Below are positions 56,318 to 64,000 of a stretch of DNA of 64,000 bases, one piece after another; within the stretch, counting starts at the first letter, position 1, and each line of letters opens with the position of its first letter. Below the pieces are notes generated by a model, which ran no database searches, was not told the DNA's origin, and saw nothing but the letters and a program-made list of their open reading frames with translations. The stretch comes from Microcoleus sp. EPA2 (lineage in GTDB: Bacteria; Cyanobacteriota; Cyanobacteriia; Cyanobacteriales; Microcoleaceae). Made by a program: the position numbers and the translations under genes. The stretch covers positions 318,039 to 382,038 of the forward strand of contig JAHRFD010000002.1 in NCBI GenBank assembly GCA_020882975.1, in the 5' to 3' direction.

Positions 56318-57799
56318 TTAAGTTTGTTGCACCGGCAATTCAATGATAAATTCGGTTCCCTGAGACGGTTCTGACTCGCACCGCAGAATGCCACCGTGGT
56401 TTTCTACTAAAATTTTATAGACTATCGACATTCCTAAACCTGTGCCTTTACCGATTTCTTTAGTTGTAAAAAACTGCTCGAACATTCGTTCTTTTACGTC
56501 AGCAGTCATTCCCGCTCCTGTGTCAGCAATGCGGACAATAACTCGATCGCTTCCTGCTAGCTCGGTGCGGATATAAATCTTTAATAAAGCATTTGGTCGT
56601 TTTTCTGCTGCTTCTTCCAAAGCATCGATCGCGTTGCTAATCAAATTCATAAATACTTGATTTAGTTGTCCGGCATAACACTCTACAGGAGGCAATTTTC
56701 CGTAATCTTTAACTACTTCTATATCACGACCAATTTTTTTAGAATTCAGGCGGTTCCGCAAAATTAACACGGTGTTTTCAATGCAGTCGTGCAAATCGCA
56801 TTGGGTCATGTTAGTATTATCAGTCCGGGAAAAGTTCTGCATCGATTTGACTATTTCGCGGATTCGATCGGAACCCATTTGCATCGAAGACATCACTTTC
56901 GGCAAGTCTTCCACTAAAAAATCTAGCTCCATTTCTTCGATTTGATATTTTATTTCATCACAGGGATTAGGATAGTTTTCTTGATAGAGACGCAGTAGGT
57001 GTAGCAAATCTTGAGTATAAATTTCTGCATAGCTTAAGTTGCCGTAAATAAAACTAATGGGGTTATTAATTTCGTGGACAATACTAGCCATTAGTTCTCC
57101 CAGAGAAGACATTTTTTCGCTTTGCAGGAGTTGAGCTTGAGTTTCTTTGAGTTCGCACAGGGTGCGCTTGAGTTCATCGGCTTGAGATTCCGAAGTAGCC
57201 CTAGCATTACAACTTTCTTGATAAAGTTCAACTTGTCTGAGATCTACTTCAAATTGTTCCATTTCGCTTTCTTCTTGATATTGACTCACCACTGCATCAA
57301 AAGCTGCGAGCAGTTCGCCGGAAGCGGCGGCTACAATGTACAATAGGTGAGGATTATCTGGCTTGAGGTCGGCATCGGGAACCTGTACTAATGCTTTTAT
57401 GCGATCGATATATTCGCGCACCTGTTTATCTAAATAGAGTGGCGCTTCAAAATACATTGATTTGACAACTGCGGAAGGGGGAGTTAATAAGTTGATGGTG
57501 CTGTCAGTGTGAATTAACCCATGGTGAGATTTTTCCATAAGAGCGATCGCCTCTAGCAATTGAGCCCGCAATGTTTCTCTTTCTGCTGTTTCTAGAGAGC
57601 AAACCAACCTCATGGCAAAAAATGCCGTTTTTTGAGAAAGCATTCGCTGTCGCCCACTGACGTTAATCAGAGCAGCGCTAATTTTTCTAGCGGTCATAAT
57701 TTCTTCAAGATTGAAGTAGTTTTTGAATGCCACGATAGGTAATACCTCCGACTCAACTGAATGTCTGTAACTCCTGGTCGCAGAAGATATGGTCATCAT
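56318..57799 (-). CDS. PilJ-N-type sensor histidine kinase (cytosolic)
   Basis: A 493-residue kinase. Start: first ATG of a pair at 57799; a GTG at 57814 is in frame. The N-terminal domain (about 35-180) has INVSGRQRMLSQKTAFFA, the PilJ-N/NarX-type P-box motif, but no membrane helices flank it, so it appears cytosolic. A coiled coil (about 185-235) leads to HisKA with HEINNPISF, and HATPase_c with NLISNAIDALEEA, ADTGAGM and GKGTGLGMSIV. This core is of the NtrB-like family of cyanobacterial kinases. It is convergent with the STAS gene (14 bp apart), so it belongs to the same locus but not to the same transcript. Confidence 0.92.
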   Translation of the reverse strand: MMTISSATRSYRHSVESEVLPIVAFKNYFNLEEIMTARKISAALINVSGRQRMLSQKTAFFAMRLVCSLETAERETLRAQLLEAIALMEKSHHGLIHTDSTINLLTPPSAVVKSMYFEAPLYLDKQVREYIDRIKALVQVPDADLKPDNPHLLYIVAAASGELLAAFDAVVSQYQEESEMEQFEVDLRQVELYQESCNARATSESQADELKRTLCELKETQAQLLQSEKMSSLGELMASIVHEINNPISFIYGNLSYAEIYTQDLLHLLRLYQENYPNPCDEIKYQIEEMELDFLVEDLPKVMSSMQMGSDRIREIVKSMQNFSRTDNTNMTQCDLHDCIENTVLILRNRLNSKKIGRDIEVVKDYGKLPPVECYAGQLNQVFMNLISNAIDALEEAAEKRPNALLKIYIRTELAGSDRVIVRIADTGAGMTADVKERMFEQFFTTKEIGKGTGLGMSIVYKILVENHGGILRCESEPSQGTEFIIELPVQQT

Positions 57800-57909
57800 A
57801 AAAAATGTTTTCACTATACTGTCAAAAATATAGTCCCTAGGAGGCTCTTTAAGTAGTATAATTAGTCACAGTTTTTCAGTCAGTATTACAATCTATGTTT
57901 TTACAGGAT

Positions 57910-58725
57910 CTAGGTCAATTGCTCAAAAAATTTTCCCATCAGATTGGCCATCATTTCTGGTTGAGTTTGGGGCAACCCATGAGTCCCGTTGGGAATAATA
58001 GCTAATTCTGCTTTTGGTATTTCCTTGGCGTAGGTTTGAGAATGCCACAGAGGAATTGTTTCGTCGTTATCTCCGGTAATTACTAAAGTGGGAATTTGCA
58101 ATTTGTGAATGTCTTTTTCCACGGTATCAATGGCGTCTTCCGGGCGCATCCGACTCATTAAAAAAGAGCGAGCTACTGGTTGAGACATTAACTCTCGCCG
58201 CCAACCCAATATTTGCTGTAATTCGTTACTTTTTCCGGCTAAATTAGCAAAAGGTTTTGCCAATTGTAGAGTCCAATCAACGATCGGCGTTTGCCACAGT
58301 AGGGGCCGCAAAGCATCATATTGACCGCAAAAAGTGTCGTCTCGAATTCCAGCAGGCGCTGCTAACACTAAACTGCTGACAGAATTTGTGTATTTGAGAG
58401 CATACGCAGCCGCCACCCAACCCCCAAAAGAATGTCCGATAATACAGCAGGGTTCGATATTTAGTTGTTCTACAACTTGTCGCACAAAAGCAACCTCTAC
58501 GGAAACATCGTAACAGATTTCTGGTTTGCTAGATTCTCCAAAACCTAACAAATCTAAACTGATGCAGCGAAACTGAGATTGCAATAACTCAATGAGTGGG
58601 AGCCAGCAAGTCTTTTCTCCAAAGAAACCGTGCAGCATTAATAACGGTTGCCCGCACCCGATGTCGAGGTAAGTGGCTTGTTGGGTGTTGCCATTGACAA
58701 ATGTAGTTAAAGTGTGCTTGTGCAT
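57910..58725 (-). CDS. Alpha/beta hydrolase
   Basis: A 271-residue alpha/beta-fold hydrolase. Visible triad: nucleophile Ser in GHSFGGWVA, Asp in VITGDNDETIP, His in PNGTHGLPQ; the oxyanion-hole motif is LMLHGFFGEKTCW. No signal peptide, so probably cytosolic. Substrate unknown (esterase, lipase or haloalkane-type cannot be separated by eye). It starts at ATG 58725 and is divergent from a short plus-strand gene. Confidence 0.93.
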   Translation of the reverse strand: MHKHTLTTFVNGNTQQATYLDIGCGQPLLMLHGFFGEKTCWLPLIELLQSQFRCISLDLLGFGESSKPEICYDVSVEVAFVRQVVEQLNIEPCCIIGHSFGGWVAAAYALKYTNSVSSLVLAAPAGIRDDTFCGQYDALRPLLWQTPIVDWTLQLAKPFANLAGKSNELQQILGWRRELMSQPVARSFLMSRMRPEDAIDTVEKDIHKLQIPTLVITGDNDETIPLWHSQTYAKEIPKAELAIIPNGTHGLPQTQPEMMANLMGKFFEQLT

Positions 58726-58885
58726 AAGTGTTCTTGAGTCCTGGTACTGGAGGGATGTTTGTAAACTATTGTTACCCTACAAGCATCGAAAGGTTAAACT
58801 TCATTACGGAGTGGAAAATCCCAAAACTATTGTGATAGTCTCTATTATGATTTTAAATACTGCAAACATAAAGCAGGAGAACACT

Positions 58886-59086
58886 TTGAACTCCAACTTA
58901 AAACAATACCCAGCTTGTTCGCTGCGCGAAGATGTGAGTGAGTACGTGGCACACCTACAGCTTCACATGACTTTACAGGCTCGCAACTTACTCCCTACCA
59001 TTACACAGGCTAAGGACAGTCGCGAACAACTTTTGCAGCAGACTCAGGCTCATTTTGAGAAACGAGTATCTAGACAAGCTCTTTAA
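58886..59086 (+). CDS. Small hypothetical protein with TTG start
   Basis: A 66-residue protein. The TTG at 58886 follows AGGAGA (58875-58880) with five bases spacing, better than the in-frame ATG at 58847. The sequence is helical (EYVAHLQLHMTLQARNLLPT, then QLLQQTQAHFEKRVSRQAL) with one cysteine and no signal peptide. Unknown function; it stands alone between an alpha/beta hydrolase and an Omp85 gene. Confidence 0.6.
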   Translation: MNSNLKQYPACSLREDVSEYVAHLQLHMTLQARNLLPTITQAKDSREQLLQQTQAHFEKRVSRQAL

Positions 59087-59275
59087 ATCGTAAGTTGACG
59101 ATCGCCCAATATGATTCGGTGTCCCTGGATTTTTATCCGGGGTCAATTTATAAAATCTACAATTCAAAAAATCTCCAATCTCACATCCATTGACGATCGC
59201 CCGGTTTCTGTGAGGGCATAGGCATAGTGGTCGGTTTTCGGTAATATGCGGTGGATGTTTGAAAAATAGATTTTT

Positions 59276-61072
59276 ATGCGTATTCTAAATATTCAGGCGA
59301 TCGCAATTTTGGCTATAGCCACATGGGCTGGAGGGGAATTAGGAGCAAAAGCTGCAACTGAGGTGAAATTGGCAGCAGCAGATAGCCTGTCGATAAATCC
59401 TGTGGCGGTAGAAGCTGCATCACCCTCTGTGAAAGTTAAATCCAGCCCAAGTAAAGATTTTGCCTTGGTGTTAAAAACTGCCCGTAGCCCAGGGGCGGTG
59501 GTTGAAATGCCGGAATCATATCAATTCCAGTTGTATCGGAATGATTTAACCGCGAAGGCGCGAAGTACGCGAAGCAAGAGAAGAGAGAGTTTAATCATTC
59601 CGATGCTAAGGGATTTTATCTCATCAGATATTTCTCCAGACATTTCCCAAAAAGCGGGTATTGAAAAGGCTGGATGCCTATTCCAGGGGAATGATACCAG
59701 CAGTTTATGCAATCGCCAAGCCCGACAGCTAGAGGGTACTGCACGGGTTTCTCAAGCTGGAGATGTGGGCGGTATCTACGTTGCAGAGGTGAAAATTCGA
59801 TTTGTCAATTCCAAGGGGGAAGCCGTTGATAAGCAAGGGAATCCGATTCAGGGCAGAATTTCTGAAGATTTTATCCGTGGCGAACTCAAACTCAAGGCGG
59901 GAGATAATTACAGTCAGGATGTAGTGCGATCGGATTTGCAGCAGTTGCAGCAATTGGGATTGTTTGACATGGTGACTGTTTCTACTGAAGAAGTTGGCAC
60001 TGATATTAATGTTATATACAACGTCCAAGAGCGATCGGCTCGGTCTTTTGGTGTGAGTGCGAGTTTGAGTGATGACATTGGCTTAGCGATTCCTCTGTCT
60101 TATACCGATCGCACTTTAGGTACAAATCCGCAACGCCTGTCGGTGGAAGTTCAGCCCAGCCTCCGAGATTTCGAGTATGATGTCCAATTTGTCAGCCCTT
60201 ACGTTGCCGCCACCGATACTTTGGGATACAGTGTCAGAACTTTTCGCGATCGCCGAACATCGGAAATTTTCAACAACGATATTAACTTGCCTAATGGCAA
60301 TCGAGTTCGAGAAATTCGGATGGGAGGAAATCTGGCATTTACCAAGCCTTTGGGGGATTGGCGAGGGACTTTGGGATTGAATTATACAAATATCAGCACC
60401 CGCGATCGTAATTTGAATATCGCCCGCCGTGACGAATTGGGAAACCCTCTCACTTTCAGCGGCACTGGTGTTGACGAATTATACACTGTTTCTTTTGGCG
60501 CCACGCTCGATCGGCGCAACAATCCCTTCAACCCAAGCAGCGGCTCGGTTCTCAGCCTCAGCACCGAACAATCCATCCCCCTGGGACAAGGGAACATAGT
60601 GAGCAATAAATTATTAGCTAATTATATACAATATATACCGCTGAATTTCCTCGGCCGTGGCGATACGGAAGCATTGCCAGAAACCTTAGCTTTTAACCTG
60701 CAAGCAGGGACGGTAATTGGAGATTTGGCACCCACAGAAGCTTTTCGTCTCGGTGGGCGGAATTCCGTGCGGGGTTACGACACAGGAGATCTCGGTAGCG
60801 GGCGGAGTTATTTCTTAGCTTCCGGGGAATATCGGTTTCCCGTCAGTAGAGATGTGGGCGGGGTAATATTTGTCGATTTTGCCTCAGATTTGGGAACCGG
60901 AGACAGCGTGTTGGGGAAACCGGCGGTGGTGAGGGACAAACCTGGGACTGGGGCTGGTTTTGGGGTGGGAGTCCGAGTGCGATCGCCCTTGTTGGGATTA
61001 ATCCGCTTTGATGTGGGTGTTAGCGATGGCGGCGACATCAAATTTGTACTTGGTACAAGGCAGCGATTTTAA
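59276..61072 (+). CDS. Omp85/BamA-superfamily outer membrane protein with one POTRA domain
   Basis: A 598-residue predicted outer-membrane beta-barrel protein. Signal peptide about 1-27 (ending GAKAA). Residues about 28-160 are low in order. One POTRA domain (about 165-250; YVAEVKIRFVNSKG, LQQLGLFDMVTVSTE) precedes a 16-strand-type barrel (about 255-598) with the conserved VRGYD motif of barrel loop 6 (GGRNSVRGYDTGDLGSGRSY) and a C-terminal Phe. Such proteins insert or secrete other proteins across the outer membrane. The typical cyanobacterial BamA has three POTRA domains, so this is a shorter relative. A dispersed repeat element (59518-59607) is incorporated in frame at residues about 82-111. 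Confidence 0.9.
   Translation: MRILNIQAIAILAIATWAGGELGAKAATEVKLAAADSLSINPVAVEAASPSVKVKSSPSKDFALVLKTARSPGAVVEMPESYQFQLYRNDLTAKARSTRSKRRESLIIPMLRDFISSDISPDISQKAGIEKAGCLFQGNDTSSLCNRQARQLEGTARVSQAGDVGGIYVAEVKIRFVNSKGEAVDKQGNPIQGRISEDFIRGELKLKAGDNYSQDVVRSDLQQLQQLGLFDMVTVSTEEVGTDINVIYNVQERSARSFGVSASLSDDIGLAIPLSYTDRTLGTNPQRLSVEVQPSLRDFEYDVQFVSPYVAATDTLGYSVRTFRDRRTSEIFNNDINLPNGNRVREIRMGGNLAFTKPLGDWRGTLGLNYTNISTRDRNLNIARRDELGNPLTFSGTGVDELYTVSFGATLDRRNNPFNPSSGSVLSLSTEQSIPLGQGNIVSNKLLANYIQYIPLNFLGRGDTEALPETLAFNLQAGTVIGDLAPTEAFRLGGRNSVRGYDTGDLGSGRSYFLASGEYRFPVSRDVGGVIFVDFASDLGTGDSVLGKPAVVRDKPGTGAGFGVGVRVRSPLLGLIRFDVGVSDGGDIKFVLGTRQRF
59518..59607. repeat. Dispersed repeat captured in the Omp85 coding sequence
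   Basis: Begins ATATCAATTCCAGTTGTATC and continues with TTTAACCGCGAAGGCGCGAAG and AAGAGAAGAGAGAGTTTAAT, matching the intergenic element at 22441-22560 (which has an extra internal hairpin). It is read in frame as YRNDLTAKARSTRSKRRES. Confidence 0.75.
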
Positions 61073-61084
61073 ATTATTGATACT

Positions 61085-61130
61085 CCCCACCGATGAATCG
61101 GGGGGATTATTGAAGAGTCCAAACTCTTTT
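61085..61130 (+). terminator. Double hairpin after the Omp85 gene
   Basis: First hairpin CCCCACCGAT/ATCGGGGGG (61085-61105), second AAGAGT/ACTCTT (61113-61128) followed by TT. They lie 12 bp after the Omp85 stop and may terminate its transcript; the intervening TTAT is short, so termination is likely but not certain. Confidence 0.5.
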
Positions 61131-61208
61131 AAGATACCAGGGGCGGGTTTTATAGATGGTAGGTTTACTCCTACAAAGAATTAAACAGCCCTGCCCCTAC
61201 CACTCCCC

Positions 61209-61688
61209 TTAAAAACTGGCGGCGTAAGTTAATTCAAATTGGCGGCCTAGGGTGATACAGCAATAGTGGGGTCTATCAAATACTAAATTGTAATTCATTT
61301 CCCCATCTATTTTGATTACCGGTTGTTTTAAAGGGATGCCATGAATGTTATATTGGCGACGTTCTAAGGCACTCCAGTCAATGATTTTGAGATCGATTTG
61401 GTTCTGCAATTCACTGGCTAACAAAAATAGTTCCATCTTGTCTTGAACTTTGCCAGTCAAGGGTATTTTCATTAACACTAACTGAGTGACAAGGGGTTTT
61501 TGTTCGTTGGGAAACTTCTGGGTGTGGCAATGTCCAAGTTCTATATCATAAGGTTCTACCTTGAATTTGTCTTTGGAAAGAAGGGAAGATGCGTGCAAGT
61601 CTTTGAGGCACTTTTCCAGGTGGGGAATCAACCCCAAGTCTGGATCGCACAGGAGTTTGCGAATATTGGAAGTTTCGGTGACTGTCAT
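61209..61688 (-). CDS. Hypothetical protein
   Basis: A 159-residue protein without a recognised domain. It starts MTVTETSNIRKLLCDPDLGL, contains alternating strands (LVTQLVLMKIPLTGKVQDKM, VIKIDGEMNYNLVFDRPHYC) and has no signal peptide or membrane segment. Convergent with the Omp85 gene and followed upstream by a glycosyltransferase gene in the same direction (67 bp away), so it may be its transcriptional partner downstream. Confidence 0.75.
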   Translation of the reverse strand: MTVTETSNIRKLLCDPDLGLIPHLEKCLKDLHASSLLSKDKFKVEPYDIELGHCHTQKFPNEQKPLVTQLVLMKIPLTGKVQDKMELFLLASELQNQIDLKIIDWSALERRQYNIHGIPLKQPVIKIDGEMNYNLVFDRPHYCCITLGRQFELTYAASF

Positions 61689-61755
61689 GTTAGATTTTTG
61701 ATGTTATTTTTTGATTCTTATTTTTAGCTTAGCGCTAAAGGTATCCGTCTAAAAT

Positions 61756-63429
61756 CTATTTTTTGGTGAGTTTCCAGAGATTAAGCTCGACTGTATCAGT
61801 AATGGGGTCTATTTTATAGTTTTGCTGCTGGATTCCCGATCGCAATACTGACGATGGTCTGTATAAAAACACATCACTAAAACCCTTGGGAATTGTAGGT
61901 ACTTTGGGTTTGGCAAGTGCCAATTCCCGATTTTTGTAGCAAGCAGTGTAGCAGCGGGGTGCAATTAGTAGTTTGACTTTTGGTTCTAGCTGATAGCTTA
62001 AAGGCATAATATATGCTATATTGGCATCGCTAATGATTAGGGGCTTCGTGGCTTGATTAATCGCCTGAGCTACTTCTATTTCGGTGCGTAGCCAACCACT
62101 GCCTTTATTCCACCAACTGTCTGCTTGAGCAATTATTCCCGCGGATATAATGCCGGAGGCAAACAGTGACACCATAATGAATTTCCACACATTTTGGTGC
62201 TTACCACCATCGAAATTGCCACTAATTTTTATAGACAGTAGATAAGCAACTGCTAGCTGCATTCCCACATAACATGGCACTAAATATCGCGGATTTGCCG
62301 ATCGCCTTCCACCTTTAAGTATATCGGGTACTGCTAAAAATAACGCCGTTGTTGCAATTGTTAACAATATCAATAGCCAAACTCGTTTTGGTGTATGTCG
62401 GCACAGGAAAAAAATTGCATATCCCACCAAAGCGAGGATAATTATACTCACAGGAATTAGTGAGGCTACTTGTGTGGTACTAGCACTGCCATCAATGCCT
62501 ACATCGAAAAAGGCGATGGTGACGGAACCAGCCCACCTGCTAACTAATTTTAACATATTTGCCTGTTCAGTCCAGACTGTGGTGCTTTTAATTTGATTGA
62601 TGTTTTCTGAAACATTGATAACCGAAGGCATGAAAGCGATAAAGGCTACTAAAGCTGCTACATAATAGGAAATAAAGGTTTGAATATCGCGCCAGTTGGC
62701 AATGATTGCGATGTAGATTGCATGGGCGGCGGCGACGCAGATAAATAACAAGTGGGTGTAAAGTCCCATTGCTAAGGTGACTGCGTAAATTATCCAGTGG
62801 AAAATCAGCGAAATGGGATTGAGATTTTCCTGTACCCGCGTTGCTCGCAGCAGGGATGCCGTTGATACAATAGTAGTGACAGTCCACAAACTGTATTGTC
62901 TGGCTTCTTGGGCAAACAGAATATGGTAGGGAGAAATGGCAAAAATGGCGATCGCCATCCATGCTACAGTGCTAGAGGCAAATAATTCCCAAGCTAGCCA
63001 ATAAATGGCGGGAAATACTAGCAAGCTAATCGCCACAGGTAAACTTCTCATGGCTGTGACAGAACTGCCGAACCATTGCGCCCAATATCGGGCTAGTATG
63101 TAATACAGTGGCGGGTGCTGGGGGTCTTCGGTTGCTAAAGAATTTAGGGTGTCAGTTAAATGGTGTTCGGGATTTATGTGTTGATATTTTTGTAAATCTG
63201 AGGGCGATGTTATTTGCTGGTAAGAAAAATTTTTGATCATTTCGGCTTCGGTGTAGCCGGCAACTCTCAGGGAAGTATAGGTTTCATCAATCCAGTAAAA
63301 CTTGCGATCGATATTTGCACAACGAAAAAATATACCTAGGACTAACATAACGATCATTAAAAATCGCAACCCCTTGTGCATTGGAAGATGCTGAGAAATT
63401 AGTCTATCGCCATTTTGCGTAAATTTCAT
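61756..63429 (-). CDS. GT39-type membrane glycosyltransferase
   Basis: A 557-residue polytopic protein of the dolichyl-phosphate-mannose-dependent (GT39/PMT-like) family. After the first membrane helix (about 22-38) comes IDRKFYWIDETYTSLRVAGY, the catalytic DE motif; QHPPLYYILARYW and SPYHILFAQEARQYSLW are conserved loops of this group. About ten more membrane helices follow, and a short C-terminal soluble part. A closely related gene lies immediately upstream in transcription (from 63469 onward, cut by the window edge), so these are tandem paralogues. Acceptor unknown; cell-surface glycan or protein glycosylation is likely. Confidence 0.9.
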   Translation of the reverse strand: MKFTQNGDRLISQHLPMHKGLRFLMIVMLVLGIFFRCANIDRKFYWIDETYTSLRVAGYTEAEMIKNFSYQQITSPSDLQKYQHINPEHHLTDTLNSLATEDPQHPPLYYILARYWAQWFGSSVTAMRSLPVAISLLVFPAIYWLAWELFASSTVAWMAIAIFAISPYHILFAQEARQYSLWTVTTIVSTASLLRATRVQENLNPISLIFHWIIYAVTLAMGLYTHLLFICVAAAHAIYIAIIANWRDIQTFISYYVAALVAFIAFMPSVINVSENINQIKSTTVWTEQANMLKLVSRWAGSVTIAFFDVGIDGSASTTQVASLIPVSIIILALVGYAIFFLCRHTPKRVWLLILLTIATTALFLAVPDILKGGRRSANPRYLVPCYVGMQLAVAYLLSIKISGNFDGGKHQNVWKFIMVSLFASGIISAGIIAQADSWWNKGSGWLRTEIEVAQAINQATKPLIISDANIAYIMPLSYQLEPKVKLLIAPRCYTACYKNRELALAKPKVPTIPKGFSDVFLYRPSSVLRSGIQQQNYKIDPITDTVELNLWKLTKK

Positions 63430-63468
63430 TTTAAATCAACTCACTTGTGCTTGCTAGATAAATGCTCA

Positions 63469-64000
63469 TTATTTGACTATTTTCCAGAGAATTATTTCTT
63501 GACCTTGACCGTAAATCATTTGTATTTTATCTTGATAAAATTTGCGTATTTGTTTTTGTAAATCCGGGGAAATATTATACACAAGTATCGGGTCAAAATT
63601 GACAGGAAATTCAACTTTTTTAGGTGACATTATTAATAATTTAGCTGTGGGTTTTATTTGGTGACTCATACCTAGTAAATTGCCGATATTCAATACACTA
63701 TAGCCTGCCAAGTCTGTGATGATTAATGGATTAGAAGCTGAGTTGACTGTACGGGCGATCGAGTTATTAAGCACAGAACCGGATTTATTCCACCAAGTAT
63801 CTGCTGATAAATAGAGACATGATGAAATAATTCCCATTGAAAGCAGAAAAACTAGAGCAACTCTCCACAATTTTTGTAATTTAACTTGGATTATAAGTTG
63901 AGTAAAAAGAAAAGCAACAGATATCTGCATTCCTAAATAACAGGGAATCATGTAACGAGTGTTTATCGATCGAACTCCTCCTTTAATTAAGTCCGCTGGC
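63469..64000 (-). CDS. GT39-type glycosyltransferase, C-terminal part (truncated by window edge)
   Basis: The visible last 176 codons end the protein at 63469; reading to the edge gives LIKGGVRSINTRYMIPCYLG, which matches LKGGRRSANPRYLVPCYVG of the neighbouring glycosyltransferase, so the internal ATG at 63951 is not the start. Two membrane helices and the C-terminal soluble part (TRTVNSASNPLIITDLAG) are visible. Start lies right of the window. Tandem paralogue, 39 bp from the next gene. Confidence 0.88.
   Translation of the reverse strand, partial: PADLIKGGVRSINTRYMIPCYLGMQISVAFLFTQLIIQVKLQKLWRVALVFLLSMGIISSCLYLSADTWWNKSGSVLNNSIARTVNSASNPLIITDLAGYSVLNIGNLLGMSHQIKPTAKLLIMSPKKVEFPVNFDPILVYNISPDLQKQIRKFYQDKIQMIYGQGQEIILWKIVK

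Noticed and set aside
58673..58885. Longer version of the small gene at 58886
   Set aside because: It would overlap the hydrolase start region in antisense and has no ribosome-binding site; the TTG with AGGAGA is better.

Overview
The window looks like chromosomal DNA of a filamentous, probably non-heterocystous cyanobacterium (Microcoleus/Oscillatoria/Phormidium type; inferred). The evidence is the very high density of GCGATCGC (HIP1) octamers, many dispersed short repeats and hairpins between genes, an ethylene-binding/cyanobacteriochrome hybrid kinase, DUF4347/RTX giant surface proteins, and an unusual abundance of multidomain PAS/GAF/kinase/cyclase proteins. No tRNA, rRNA, CRISPR array or prophage was recognised.

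Layout. 1-363: 5' end of alaS (minus). 1605-9868: a tight plus-strand cluster of a coiled-coil protein, a membrane-anchored OmpA-type protein with a cytosolic longin/roadblock-like domain, a Rab-like small GTPase, a PAS histidine kinase and a PAS/GAF adenylate cyclase. 10081-14191: a CBS-PAS-GAF HisKA_2 kinase followed by a REC-histidine kinase. 14493-19322: a small acidic protein, a DUF2231 membrane protein, an orphan TnpB and a VIT/vWA surface protein. 19705-29262: housekeeping genes (pyrG, ROK glucokinase, MltA-type lytic transglycosylase, an ArnT-like glycosyltransferase) with hypotheticals and a 600-bp repeat nest. 30269-36992: two tandem paralogous secreted proteins (DUF4347, beta-helix, Pro-Thr linker, RTX). 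36993-38598: non-coding, with a 269-bp inverted-repeat element and an orphan HTH domain. 38599-42845: an ethylene-binding plus DXCF-cyanobacteriochrome hybrid kinase and, 35 bp downstream, a REC-adenylate cyclase. 42851-44494: a serine-recombinase homologue without its catalytic serine, and a VOC protein. 44975-57799: a partner-switching/cAMP region containing a Ser/Thr kinase-AAA-GAF-PP2C giant, a nucleoside hydrolase, a dCache-HAMP-PP2C phosphatase, an adenylate cyclase, a DUF6272/SiaB-like ATPase, a STAS/SiaC-like protein and a PilJ-N histidine kinase (convergent). 57910-64000: alpha/beta hydrolase, small protein, Omp85 barrel protein, a hypothetical and two tandem GT39-type membrane glycosyltransferases (the last cut by the window edge).

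How the genes may work together. The unifying theme is signal transduction that ends in cAMP: three class III cyclases, all with the Lys/Asp pair expected for ATP, each sit beside a different input system (a small GTPase with kinase, an ethylene/light phosphorelay, and a PP2C/SiaB/STAS partner switch). The third arrangement resembles Pseudomonas SiaABCD with the diguanylate cyclase replaced by an adenylate cyclase. These couplings are inferred from gene order and domains and have not been tested.
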